Shown: positions 7,297 through 14,187, numbered from the stretch's first letter. The stretch: DNA of 16,697 nt from CAYVOX01 sp964453035 (GCA_964453035.1 CAYVOX010000063.1:1-16697); one strand, 5' to 3'. The notes: generated by a model not told the origin, from the letters alone. Program-made: numbers and translations.

Positions 7297-7808
7297 GCGC
7301 AACGGCGTGTAAAACGCTCGCCGTGTGCCTGGCGCTGGTGGCGCTGCTGCTGGCTGCCTGCCAGCCCGCGCCGGGCGGTGAATTTGCCATTTACCTGCTG
7401 GAGCAGCCGCTCACGGCAGCGCAGGCGGATGCGCAGGGGTTGCAGAACGTAGCCCTGCAGCGCCAGCCGCTGGTGGGCGGCGCCGACCTGCTGAGCTACG
7501 CGCAGGCGACGCATGCCATGATCCTGACTGAGGCCGCCAAGGAGCGCATCAGGCAGCTCAAGGTGCCCGTCTCCGGGCTGCCGTTTGTGGTGTGCGTGGG
7601 GGCTGAGCGCATCTATGCGGGGGCGTTCTGGACGTCGATTTCATCGCTGAGTTATGACGGCGTCATCATCAACGTTTTACCGTGGGAAGCGCCTGAACCG
7701 CTCAAAATTGAGCTCGGTTACCCGGGGCAGGGCTTTTTTGCGCGCAAAGATCCGCGCGCTGATGCGCGCATCCTGGAGGCGCTGCGCGCGGCGGGCAAGT
7801 TGAAGTAA
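7293..7808 (+). CDS. Small putative lipoprotein, unknown function
   Basis: This is a 171-aa protein whose N-terminus is a lipoprotein signal (VCLALVALLLAAC, lipid-anchor Cys23). The mature ~149 residues are compact, without repeats or further membrane segments, and contain GLPFVVCVGAERIYAGAFWTSISS and an acidic/basic C-terminus. I do not recognise a family. The GTG start overlaps the TPR stop in a GTGA junction, so translation is probably coupled. It is expected on the outer face of the membrane, whereas its TPR partner is cytoplasmic, so direct contact is not obvious. Confidence 0.82.
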   Translation: MSATACKTLAVCLALVALLLAACQPAPGGEFAIYLLEQPLTAAQADAQGLQNVALQRQPLVGGADLLSYAQATHAMILTEAAKERIRQLKVPVSGLPFVVCVGAERIYAGAFWTSISSLSYDGVIINVLPWEAPEPLKIELGYPGQGFFARKDPRADARILEALRAAGKLK

Positions 7809-7813
7809 AACAA

Positions 7814-7950
7814 CACCGGCTGTTTAAAAAGTCAGGCTGCTCGAACCCGAAGGGCGCTTCGCAAGAGTAAGCGGAGCGAAGCCTCCCAATCAACAACCAG
7901 AGACTCTTCGCTCCGCTCAGAGTGACAAGCACTGTTTTGAACAGCCGGTG
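7814..7950. terminator. Bidirectional terminator arms separated by a repeat element
   Basis: CACCGGCTGTTTAAAA (7814-7829) and TTTTGAACAGCCGGTG (7935-7950) pair over 16 positions with one G-U. The right arm is followed by CTTTTCCCGTTTTT, a U-tract for the plus-strand lipoprotein gene. The left arm, read on the minus strand, is followed by TTGTTTTAC for the minus-strand bacterioferritin gene. The loop is about 105 nt because a palindromic repeat fills it. Confidence 0.65.
7830..7934 (-). repeat. Palindromic repeat of the CHSERSEE-encoding type inside a terminator loop
   Basis: Read on the minus strand it begins CTTGTCACTCTGAGCGGAG and continues GCGAAGAGTCT. An inner 12-bp inverted pair AGCGGAGCGAAG / CTTCGCTCCGCT lies at about 7870-7917. 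One frame gives the string CHSERSEESL, typical of spurious ORFs made by this widespread repeat class. Its first ~20 bases resemble the ends of family A (TTGTCATTCTGAG), so the two are related but not identical. Confidence 0.75.
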
Positions 7951-7973
7951 CTTTTCCCGTTTTTATGGGTGGA

Positions 7974-8441
7974 TTAATCGGTCTGTTCGACCAGGTACAT
8001 CTTGAAGCCCATGTGGCTGATCTGGTCGTTCTGCATCTCGAGCCAATCGAGGTGCTCTTCCTCATCCGCGAGGATGGATTCGAGCAGGGCGCGCGTGCCG
8101 CTATCGGCCAGGTCGTAGGCCAGCTTGATGGCTTCGTTGTAGGCCTTCACCGCGCCTTCTTCGGAGGCCTGGTCATTCTTGAACTGGGCCTGGACATCGG
8201 CGCCGATGTGGATGGGGTGCAGGTGGCTGACGATGGGGATGCCTTCCAGGAAGAGCAGGCGCCCGATGATTTTCTCGGCGTGCTTCATCTCGGTGATGGC
8301 GCGTTTTTCGATGTACTCGGCCAGGCGCGTGTAGCCCCAGTTGTCGCACATTTCGGCGTGCACCATGTACTGGTTAACGGCGGTTAATTCATCTGCAAGC
8401 AGAAAGTTCAGGATATCAATGATTTGTTGGTTGCCTTTCAT
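7974..8441 (-). CDS. bfr: Bacterioferritin
   Basis: This 155-aa four-helix-bundle protein should form a 24-subunit shell that oxidises Fe2+ and stores it as ferric mineral. The residues match E. coli Bfr numbering: ferroxidase ligands Glu18, Glu51, His54, Glu94, Glu127 and His130, plus Tyr25. Met52, the axial haem ligand that separates bacterioferritin from ordinary ferritin, is present in ITEMKHAEKII. Length is typical. ATG 8441 has GGGAGGAA about 4 nt upstream. The gene follows the NUDIX stop by 25 nt and may be co-transcribed with it, or use its own TATAAT/TACAAT boxes at the NUDIX 3' end. No ferredoxin (bfd) is adjacent. Confidence 0.96.
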   Translation of the reverse strand: MKGNQQIIDILNFLLADELTAVNQYMVHAEMCDNWGYTRLAEYIEKRAITEMKHAEKIIGRLLFLEGIPIVSHLHPIHIGADVQAQFKNDQASEEGAVKAYNEAIKLAYDLADSGTRALLESILADEEEHLDWLEMQNDQISHMGFKMYLVEQTD

Positions 8442-8457
8442 CGGTTCCTCCCGTGAG

Positions 8458-8476
8458 ATTGTATAGCTAAATTATA
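8458..8476 (-). promoter_or_regulatory. Possible bfr promoter elements within the 3' end of the NUDIX gene
   Basis: On the minus strand TATAAT (8476-8471) spans the last sense codons of the NUDIX gene, and TACAAT (8463-8458) follows its stop. Either would give a leader of roughly 15-25 nt containing the bfr ribosome site. This would let bfr be transcribed separately from the upstream glycosyltransferase. No clear -35 was found. Confidence 0.4.
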
Positions 8477-8934
8477 GGCCACCTGGCGCGGGCGTCAAGC
8501 AGCGCTTTGAGAATTGGTTGGATGGAGGGGCTGGTGTTGGCGGGCAGGGCAGAAAGCTGAAAAAATGCGTACCGGTCGTGCTCACCATCCGAACAGGCGA
8601 TGGAGCCGGTGTAGCTGGAACAGGTGTAGGCGATGGTGACGTTGTACACCTGGTCACCATTAGGGTACTGGTAGAACAGCTCCGGCCCGGAAAAGACTCC
8701 AAACAACTCCAGCGGGCCCAGCGTCAGGCTGGTTTCTTCCAGCGTTTCGCGGCGGACGGTTTGCTCGGTGGATTCGCCCGGTTCAAGCGCGCCGCCGGGG
8801 ATACCCCAGCATCCGTTATCGGTACGGCGCAGCATCAGCAGGCTCCCGCGGGCATCCATCACCAGCGCGCAGGCTCCGGCTAAAACAAGCGGGCGCGTTC
8901 CCACCAGCTGGCGCAGCTGCCGGATATAGGTCAC
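8467..8934 (-). CDS. NUDIX hydrolase
   Basis: This is a 155-aa cytoplasmic pyrophosphohydrolase of the NUDIX superfamily, cleaving an X-linked nucleoside diphosphate. The Nudix box is GALEPGESTEQTVRRETLEE plus TSL. The metal-binding RE and EE pairs are intact, but the usual Gly after EEX is Ser. The N-terminal VLAGACALVMDARGSLLMLRR and the CWGIPGG block are typical. Substrate is not predictable, though an ADP-ribose, sugar-nucleotide or oxidised-nucleotide target is common for this class. GTG 8934 begins 1 nt after the TAA of the upstream glycosyltransferase (TAACGTG) and has a G-rich ribosome site. The frame is open further upstream, but only as antisense-frame read-through of that gene. Coupling to a sugar transferase makes a sugar-nucleotide substrate possible, not proven. 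Confidence 0.88.
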   Translation of the reverse strand: MTYIRQLRQLVGTRPLVLAGACALVMDARGSLLMLRRTDNGCWGIPGGALEPGESTEQTVRRETLEETSLTLGPLELFGVFSGPELFYQYPNGDQVYNVTIAYTCSSYTGSIACSDGEHDRYAFFQLSALPANTSPSIQPILKALLDARARWPII

Positions 8935-8935
8935 G

Positions 8936-10336
8936 TTACACCCCCGCCCAGATGTAGCGCGTGATGAGCGCGGGCAGGTTGTGGGCGAAGACCAGCGCCA
9001 GCCCTGCCAGCAGCAGCCAGTAGAGGGCTGGTTTGAGGGATTTGAGCTTTTCCAGCAGGCTGGCGCCGAGAACAGGCAGCAGCATGAACACCTGGATGAG
9101 ATAGGTGGCCTTGTTGGTGGGAATGACCTGCAGGTTAACCGGGTTGACGCTGGGGTAGCTGACCAAAAACCACAGGTAGCCCACCCATGAAAAAACCACC
9201 ACGCTGAGGGCGAATGCGTAGAGAATCGTATCCGGCGCGGGGTTGCGCTGGAGCCAGGCCTTTGCAAAGTGCCACGCGCCCCACAACAAACCCGCCAGCA
9301 GAAGGAGGGTGGGGAAAACGGAGACCAGGTTCACCCGTCCCAGGTAGGGGGCAACCTCGGCGCGGTTTTCGGTGAGGTTGACGTAGGGGTTATCCTGGCT
9401 GATGAAGGTGAGGTAGCCCCAGTAATCGCCCCAGGTTTCGGAGTAGAAGATGGGGTAGAGGGTGTTGCCGAAGTTGGGACGCACCGGCTCTCTGAAGATA
9501 TCGAAGTTCTCAAGGTAGGTGTAGCGGTAAAAGGACTGGGGCTGGTTGGAAAACGAAAACGGCCCCACGCTTTGCAGGTTGAAGGTGGTGAACGAACCAT
9601 AGGTGAAGTAGAGGTGCAGGTAGAACCACCCGCCCACGGCAAAGGCCACCAGCAGCGCGGTGAGGGTGAAGCGGGCAATCCGCGCGCGCAGGGGCCAATT
9701 TTTGAGCAGCAGCAGAGCCAGCAGCACCGCCAGGGCCGGGAAGAGCAGGAATCCCCACTGGCGGCTGAGCACCAGCAAGCCCAGCACCACGCCCAGCAGG
9801 GTGCCATCCCTGGCGGAGAGGCGCTCCAGGCGTTGCAGGTGGCCCATCAGCAGGTACACCGCCAGCACCACAAAAAACGCCACGTACGGCTCGCCTCGCG
9901 CCTGGGAAAAGGTCTTGTAATACACCGTCAGCACGCCCAGCAGGGAAAGGGTGCTTACCTTGAAGCTCTCACTGCCGGGTTTGAGGCGCTCGGCCAGCTT
10001 CCAGAGCAGGGCGGTGATGGCCAGCGAGAGCAAAAAGTTGATGGCCTGGGCGGTTTTGCCATCCAGGGCGCGGCAGTTGGGCCAGCCGGCTGCTGTGCAA
10101 AGCTTATCAAAAAGCGAGGGCAGCAGGTAGGGCAGCGGGGCGGAGAAGAATTCGGAGGTGTCTGCCGGCGTGGGCAGGCGCAGGGGCATCACCTGGATGT
10201 AATTGAGGTGCTCGGTGACGTCATAGCCGATTTTAGGGTGGTGCAGGAGGGCATTGGTGAGGATGACGGCGTTGATGAGCACGGCAACGAGCAGGGAAGG
10301 CCAGTGGGCGCGCAGGAAGGGCTTGATGGGGGGCAT
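8936..10336 (-). CDS. GT-C type polytopic membrane glycosyltransferase (GT39/ArnT-like)
   Basis: This 466-aa protein has roughly ten hydrophobic helices and looks like a lipid-linked-sugar-dependent glycosyltransferase of the GT-C fold. The first helix (12-31) is followed by an external loop with HHPKIGYDVTEHLNYI. Asp39 is at the place where GT-C enzymes keep a catalytic acidic residue. SQARGEPYVAFF (144-155) resembles the second-loop ARGE/ARSE motif of PMT_2/ArnT proteins. A large periplasmic-side loop with many Tyr and Phe follows. ATG 10336 starts directly before the first helix and lies 6 nt after TATAAT. The frame is open up to 10546, but that region encodes a non-membrane stretch overlapping repeats. 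The NUDIX gene follows by 1 nt. The fold is fairly secure; donor and acceptor are unknown. Confidence 0.78.
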   Translation of the reverse strand: MPPIKPFLRAHWPSLLVAVLINAVILTNALLHHPKIGYDVTEHLNYIQVMPLRLPTPADTSEFFSAPLPYLLPSLFDKLCTAAGWPNCRALDGKTAQAINFLLSLAITALLWKLAERLKPGSESFKVSTLSLLGVLTVYYKTFSQARGEPYVAFFVVLAVYLLMGHLQRLERLSARDGTLLGVVLGLLVLSRQWGFLLFPALAVLLALLLLKNWPLRARIARFTLTALLVAFAVGGWFYLHLYFTYGSFTTFNLQSVGPFSFSNQPQSFYRYTYLENFDIFREPVRPNFGNTLYPIFYSETWGDYWGYLTFISQDNPYVNLTENRAEVAPYLGRVNLVSVFPTLLLLAGLLWGAWHFAKAWLQRNPAPDTILYAFALSVVVFSWVGYLWFLVSYPSVNPVNLQVIPTNKATYLIQVFMLLPVLGASLLEKLKSLKPALYWLLLAGLALVFAHNLPALITRYIWAGV

Positions 10337-10342
10337 GGGGTT

Positions 10343-10348
10343 ATTATA
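10343..10348 (-). promoter_or_regulatory. TATAAT -10 box for the GT-C gene, leaderless arrangement
   Basis: On the minus strand TATAAT is followed by AACCCC and then ATG 10336, the same 6-nt spacing as at the antiporter gene. No Shine-Dalgarno lies between box and ATG, and no good -35 is seen. Confidence 0.45.
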
Positions 10349-10463
10349 ATCGCTCTGGCGGGGTGGGTGGCGGAGGGCGGTAAGGAAAGGGGAACAGGAT
10401 TCAAGGATGATGGAGAAGCGCAGGATGCCCAAAGGGGGCGCCGCGGGGAGTGGGAGGTAGTTT

Positions 10464-10615
10464 TGTAGGGTGCGTTCTTGAACGCACAAGAAATTATTGT
10501 GCGCCAAATCCTCAGGAGAGGTGGGTTCAGTACCCCTTCGGGGCACTTAAGCGAACCCACCCTACAGCGGTGCCTTCAGTACCCCTTCGGGGCGCTTAAG
10601 CGAATGCACCCTACA
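10464..10615. repeat. 152-nt MITE-like element with 14-nt inverted ends and three hairpins
   Basis: The ends TGTAGGGTGCGTTC (10464-10477) and GAATGCACCCTACA (10602-10615) are inverted repeats with one mismatch. The left end is itself a palindrome, GTGCGTTCTTGAACGCAC (10470-10487). Two tandem units 49 nt apart follow (about 10521-10567 and 10569-10615), each holding TTCAGTACCCCTTCGGGGC, CTTAAGCGAA and CACCCTACAG. Unit 1 folds with GTGGGTTC (10521-10528) pairing GAACCCAC (10553-10560) around a CCCC/GGGG inner stem. No protein is encoded. The rest of the 274-nt gap (10337-10463) holds only the GT-C -10 box. Confidence 0.8.
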
Positions 10616-12509
10616 GGCTTGCCTCCTCCAAACGCGGAAAGGCCGCCACGCGCAGGTTGGTTGAGCCGTAGGGGATCAACTCCACGGGCTCCAGGGGCTC
10701 ATCTGAGCGGTGCGGCCCGCCGCCCATGGACCCGGCTGAGTTGTTAACCAGCGTCCAGCCCGGCAGCCGGCGCGCCTGCCCCTTGAGCACCACCGGCGCC
10801 AGCGAGGGTTCAAAAGGCACGTAAGCCACCCTGCGCCGCTCCACAGCGAAGGATTCATCCAGGCTGGCGCCCAGCTTGAGGGCGTAATTCCACGGCGTGG
10901 TGGGGTAGATCTCCCAGTCGGCGGCGGGCTGCTCGCCGCGGGCTTTGCGCCAGTCCTCGCCGATGCGCAAGCCAAACAGAAGCGGTCCGCGGTGGATGGA
11001 TACCAGCCCTTCGTGCCCGCTGGTTTGCCTGAGGGCCATCGGGAAGGACAGTTCGAGCAGGTCGCCATCGGCCCACTGGCGCTCAATTTGCCAGAAGATG
11101 CCCGCAGGTGGGGCGGCGACTGCCTCGCCGTTGACCGAAACCTGCGTCCCCGCTGCCCAGGCCGGGATGCGCATGGCCAGCGGAAAGCGGCTCGCGCGCG
11201 GGAGGTTGACCTGCACCTGCACGGCGCCGTCGAAGGGATAGTCGGTTGCCACCGTCAGGGTCAACGCGCAACCATCGGGCAACTGCATGTGCGCCTGGCA
11301 GGGGGCATAAGCAACCAGCACCGGGTAACCTTCGCCGCTTGCCATCACCAGGTTGCGGGCGAACTTAGGCCAGCCCTGGTGCATGTTGGCCGTACAGCAG
11401 CCGAAATTAGGCTCCAATCCGTAGATATTTGACCAGTCTCCGTTGTTGTACCAGTCGCGTTTGGCCACCGTGGCAGCCACCTGGTTCACCTGCTGGTCAT
11501 ACTGGTGCCCCCAGAAGTGCGGCGTGGTGGTGGCGGGCAGGGCGTTGAAGGTGACCTGCTCCAGCCGGTCGCCAAAGAACGGGTCGCCGAGGATGCGCAG
11601 GCACTCCTCCAGCGAGAACATGTACTCCACCACCGCGCACAACTCCGTGCCCTGCGTGGGAGCGGTGCCGTGCAGGTGCTCATCGCCGCTCCAGATGCCG
11701 TTGGGCTGCCCGTGATGGCGCATGAGGTGTTCAATGCCCTGCCGGCTGGCCGTTGCGTGGCGCTCCAGGCCGGATTGCGGGTAAAACACCGCCGGGGATT
11801 TAATCCCCATGGCGTTATTGACCACGTGGGTGTACATCCAATCTTCGCCGTGCGCCAGCAGCGCCACCAGCGGCTCGAGGGTGTAGTCGCCCTGCAGGCT
11901 GGCCCAATCCGCCGACTGGCGAAACAACTCGGCGGCGAGCGCAAGCAGCCAGGGCTCGCCGGTGCGGTTGTACAGCCAATGCACGCTGAGGATTTCATCC
12001 GCAGCGCGGGCGTGCGCCCAATCCTGCAGGGGACGGGCGGGCAGGGCGCGCAGCTGGTGCTTGAAGTAAGCCGTCATGAGCGGCAGCACGCGTGGGTCGG
12101 CGGTGGCCTCTTCGTGCTGCGCCAGGGCTTTGAGCATCACCATGCGGGGCCACCAGTCGCGGTTGCGGGTGGGGCCGAACATGCCGTTGGGCTGCGGGTG
12201 GTTGAGCGTCCAATCCATCCACTTCTGGGCTTTGGCTTTGAGACGGTCGTCATCCAGCAGGTGAGCCAGCGGCACCAGGCCGTCGCAGTAGTATGGGCCG
12301 CGTTCCCAGGCTTCACCGTCGCCGCCCAGCCAGCCGGAGCGTAATCCCACGTCCGGCCAGAACTCGTCCAGCCGCCCGGTGAGCCCGTTGGCCTGCAGGC
12401 GCAGTTGATCGCGCAGCCAGCCCTGCGGGCGGACTGCGCCCAGCGGCAGCGCTCTAAAAGCTGCCGGCAGCAGCGGAGAGCGGTTTTGCGGCAGGGGCGT
12501 GCGGTGCAC
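10611..12509 (-). CDS. GH127-like glycoside hydrolase (DUF1680, beta-L-arabinofuranosidase family)
   Basis: This 632-aa protein has the (alpha/alpha)6-barrel plus beta-sandwich layout of GH127 and related DUF1680 enzymes, which release terminal beta-L-arabinofuranose in characterised members. The cysteine-glutamate zinc site matches HypBA1 in order and spacing: Glu289-Leu-Cys291 in GTELCAVVEYMF, then the pair Cys371-Cys372 in NFGCCTANMHQGWPKF, one of which would be the nucleophile. Glu277 in GDEHLHG is a candidate acid/base. There is no signal peptide, so it is probably cytoplasmic, acting on imported oligosaccharide or small glycoside. GTG 12509 lies 5 nt after the stop of the small upstream gene. 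The TAG stop lies inside a repeat end, so the C-terminus may have been altered by its insertion. Substrate is not certain. Confidence 0.86.
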   Translation of the reverse strand: MHRTPLPQNRSPLLPAAFRALPLGAVRPQGWLRDQLRLQANGLTGRLDEFWPDVGLRSGWLGGDGEAWERGPYYCDGLVPLAHLLDDDRLKAKAQKWMDWTLNHPQPNGMFGPTRNRDWWPRMVMLKALAQHEEATADPRVLPLMTAYFKHQLRALPARPLQDWAHARAADEILSVHWLYNRTGEPWLLALAAELFRQSADWASLQGDYTLEPLVALLAHGEDWMYTHVVNNAMGIKSPAVFYPQSGLERHATASRQGIEHLMRHHGQPNGIWSGDEHLHGTAPTQGTELCAVVEYMFSLEECLRILGDPFFGDRLEQVTFNALPATTTPHFWGHQYDQQVNQVAATVAKRDWYNNGDWSNIYGLEPNFGCCTANMHQGWPKFARNLVMASGEGYPVLVAYAPCQAHMQLPDGCALTLTVATDYPFDGAVQVQVNLPRASRFPLAMRIPAWAAGTQVSVNGEAVAAPPAGIFWQIERQWADGDLLELSFPMALRQTSGHEGLVSIHRGPLLFGLRIGEDWRKARGEQPAADWEIYPTTPWNYALKLGASLDESFAVERRRVAYVPFEPSLAPVVLKGQARRLPGWTLVNNSAGSMGGGPHRSDEPLEPVELIPYGSTNLRVAAFPRLEEASL

Positions 12510-12514
12510 GGCGC

Positions 12515-12778
12515 CTACTTTCCGAATTTACGCGCGCCTTCGGCCATGCGCCAGCGCTTGACGTGCGCGGCCAGTTCCACCAGCAGGCGGGCGCGGTTGG
12601 GCAGGGGCTGCCCATCCACAGGCTCGCCCAGTTTGGCGTGAATTTGCTCGGCCAGTTCTTCGCTCATCCCCTGCGCGTGAATCTGGTTCACCCAGCCCTC
12701 GATCACCTCGGCGGGCAGCGGAAAAGTCTCAACCAACTTGACGAGTTGCTTCTCACTTGGACTATTCTTGTGGGACAT
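12515..12778 (-). CDS. Small conserved-looking protein of unknown function
   Basis: This is an 87-aa, mostly helical, charged soluble protein (MSHKNSPSEKQLVKLVE...) with no cysteines, signal peptide or membrane segment. I do not recognise the family. ATG 12778 is preferred over the first ATG at 12805 because AAAGGAGG lies 7 nt upstream of 12778 and would be inside the longer version. The GH127 start follows its stop by 5 nt, suggesting coupled translation. The DUF1232 gene ends 46 nt upstream. Confidence 0.75.
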   Translation of the reverse strand: MSHKNSPSEKQLVKLVETFPLPAEVIEGWVNQIHAQGMSEELAEQIHAKLGEPVDGQPLPNRARLLVELAAHVKRWRMAEGARKFGK

Positions 12779-12824
12779 TGGAATGCCTCCTTTTTGAACG
12801 GCCAACCTGGCGCAGTAGAAACAA

Positions 12825-13220
12825 TTAGCCTGCCTGGATGGCCCTGAAGATGATGAGCCCGACCACTACCAGCCCCAGCAGCCACAGCACGGCGACAATC
12901 AGCGCGCCCTGCCATCTGCCGGGGCGCTGCTGGCTGAGGGCCTGCGCCGCGTTCTGCCGGCATTCCGCCAGCACGTCGGGCGGGATTATTTTGACAGCGA
13001 TTCCCACCCCCAGCGGGATGAGAATGATATCGTCCAGGTAGCCCAGCACCGGGATAAAATCCGGCACCAGGTCGATGGGGCTGAAGGCGTAGGCCACCAC
13101 CAGCGCCGCCCAGACTTTGGCATACCAGGGCACTTGCGGGTGGCGGTAGGCGAGGTACAGCGCGTAGGTGTCGCTCTGCAGGGCATGGGCGCGCTGCTTA
13201 AGCGTTTCGATCCAGCCCAT
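12825..13220 (-). CDS. DUF1232 (YkvA-type) membrane protein
   Basis: This 131-aa protein carries the DUF1232 hallmark AFSPIDLVPDFIPVLGYLDD (45-64), followed by a hydrophobic stretch and then a C-terminal transmembrane helix at about 104-126 (ALIVAVLWLLGLVVVGLIIF). The molecular function of the family is not established. ATG 13220 begins 7 nt after the stop of the lipoprotein gene (TAACTTAACCATG). The frame extends 13 codons upstream, but those overlap the lipoprotein end. No Shine-Dalgarno is visible, so it probably depends on translation of the gene before it. Confidence 0.85.
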   Translation of the reverse strand: MGWIETLKQRAHALQSDTYALYLAYRHPQVPWYAKVWAALVVAYAFSPIDLVPDFIPVLGYLDDIILIPLGVGIAVKIIPPDVLAECRQNAAQALSQQRPGRWQGALIVAVLWLLGLVVVGLIIFRAIQAG

Positions 13221-13227
13221 GGTTAAG

Positions 13228-14187
13228 TTACGGCAGCTCCCACAGCACCATCTCGTCAACCGCGATGGTCAACGTGCTGGAAGTGTGCGCTCCGGCGAAA
13301 ACGCCGAAATGCCCGTCAGCGGTGAAGGTGGCGTCGGTCACCTCGCCCAGCAGCACACCGTTGGCGTACAGGCTGATTTTGCTGCCCTTCGCCATGAAGC
13401 CGAGGCGGTTGGTTTTTGCGGCGCCGGCGTTGATGGCTTTATTGGCTTTCCAGTCAATAAGCGTGGTCATCGTTCCGCGCGGCAGGGTGGTGCCGTCCCA
13501 TTTGCGCAGCGCAAAGGCGCCGTCGCAGTTGATGCCGAACAGGTAGCCCTGGTTGGCTGCCGAGACGTTGGGCACGCGCACGAACATGCCCCAGCGGTCG
13601 CTGGCGGCGCATTTATCGGTCTTGACGGTCATTTCAAGGTAGAAGTTTGCCGCACTGGGGATGGTGAGACGCCAGCCATCTACCGGTTTGTTGGCGGTGA
13701 AGAGCATCTGCCCGTCACTGAAGTCAATCGCGGTGTAACCGGAGGGGTCTTCACCGGTGGGCCAGTTGTTGCCGTTCTCCATCGCATCGCGCCAGGTGGC
13801 GTTGCCCAGGGTAGCGCGCGGGTCGGTGGCGGGGGTGGTGGCGCTGGGAGCCGGGGGCGTGGTGGGTGCAGCCGTGGCAGCCGGTTTGGTGGCGGTAGCT
13901 GTGGCGGGCGCAGCCGTGGCGGTGGCAGGCGCCGCTGTGGCGGCGGGTTTAGTGGCGGTGGCAACTGCAAGCGTGGCTGAGGCAGCCGGCGCCACGGGCG
14001 AGGCAGCCTGGGTGGGGGCGCTGGTAGCCGTCACCGCAGGGGGGGCGGGTTTGGTGAGGGTGGGCATGTTGGTGAGAATCTGGCTCACCCGCGTGGCAAT
14101 CTGCGTGTCTGTTTCGGTTGGCGTGGCGGTGTTGCAGGCGGCCAGCACCAGCCCCAGCAAAACCAGCATGACGAATAATTTCTTCAT
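13228..14187 (-). CDS. Lipoprotein with Ala/Thr/Pro linker and C-terminal beta-sandwich-like domain
   Basis: This is a 319-aa exported lipoprotein. The signal is MKKLFVMLVLLGLVLAAC (lipid Cys18). Residues about 40-125 are a low-complexity Ala/Thr/Pro/Val linker with repeated KPAATAAP and ATATAAP words. The last ~190 residues are Trp- and Thr-rich with alternating hydrophobic strands (GWRLTIPSAANFYLEMTVK, GSKISLYANGVLLGEV), resembling a concanavalin/LamG-like fold that often binds sugars or surface ligands. That fold call is inference. ATG 14187 has AAGGAG 8 nt upstream. The frame is open to 14493, but that overlaps the kinase gene. It lies 13 nt after the PF04008 gene and 7 nt before the DUF1232 gene. 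Confidence 0.85.
   Translation of the reverse strand: MKKLFVMLVLLGLVLAACNTATPTETDTQIATRVSQILTNMPTLTKPAPPAVTATSAPTQAASPVAPAASATLAVATATKPAATAAPATATAAPATATATKPAATAAPTTPPAPSATTPATDPRATLGNATWRDAMENGNNWPTGEDPSGYTAIDFSDGQMLFTANKPVDGWRLTIPSAANFYLEMTVKTDKCAASDRWGMFVRVPNVSAANQGYLFGINCDGAFALRKWDGTTLPRGTMTTLIDWKANKAINAGAAKTNRLGFMAKGSKISLYANGVLLGEVTDATFTADGHFGVFAGAHTSSTLTIAVDEMVLWELP
13815..13985 (-). repeat. Degenerate low-complexity tract encoding the Ala/Thr/Pro linker
   Basis: Degenerate GC-rich words (plus strand GTGGCGGTGG, GCAGCCGTGGC and GGCGCCGCTGTGG) recur in this part of the lipoprotein gene. Its opposite strand produces long Gly- or Ala-rich frames, which are artefacts. Such tracts expand and contract easily by slippage. 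Confidence 0.65.

Noticed and set aside
8936..9267. Long N-terminal extension of the NUDIX frame
   Set aside because: It is an alternative frame of the GT-C membrane protein, rich in Ser, Pro and Trp without domain features. GTG 8934 after TAAC is a natural coupled start.
9269..10468. 399-codon plus-strand open frame opposite the GT-C gene
   Set aside because: Its Gln/Gly/Glu/His-rich composition is the usual antisense shadow of a Leu/Ala-rich membrane protein, and the opposite strand has a coherent protein.
10521..10615. Tandem 49-nt units as a CRISPR array
   Set aside because: Only two units, no unique spacers between conserved repeats, and no cas genes. The units are internally palindromic and end in transposon-like inverted ends.
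13168..13980. 270-codon plus-strand frame ending in a Gly-rich tail
   Set aside because: Antisense of the lipoprotein's Ala/Thr/Pro linker. The Gly/Arg/Ser tail is produced by the low-complexity DNA.
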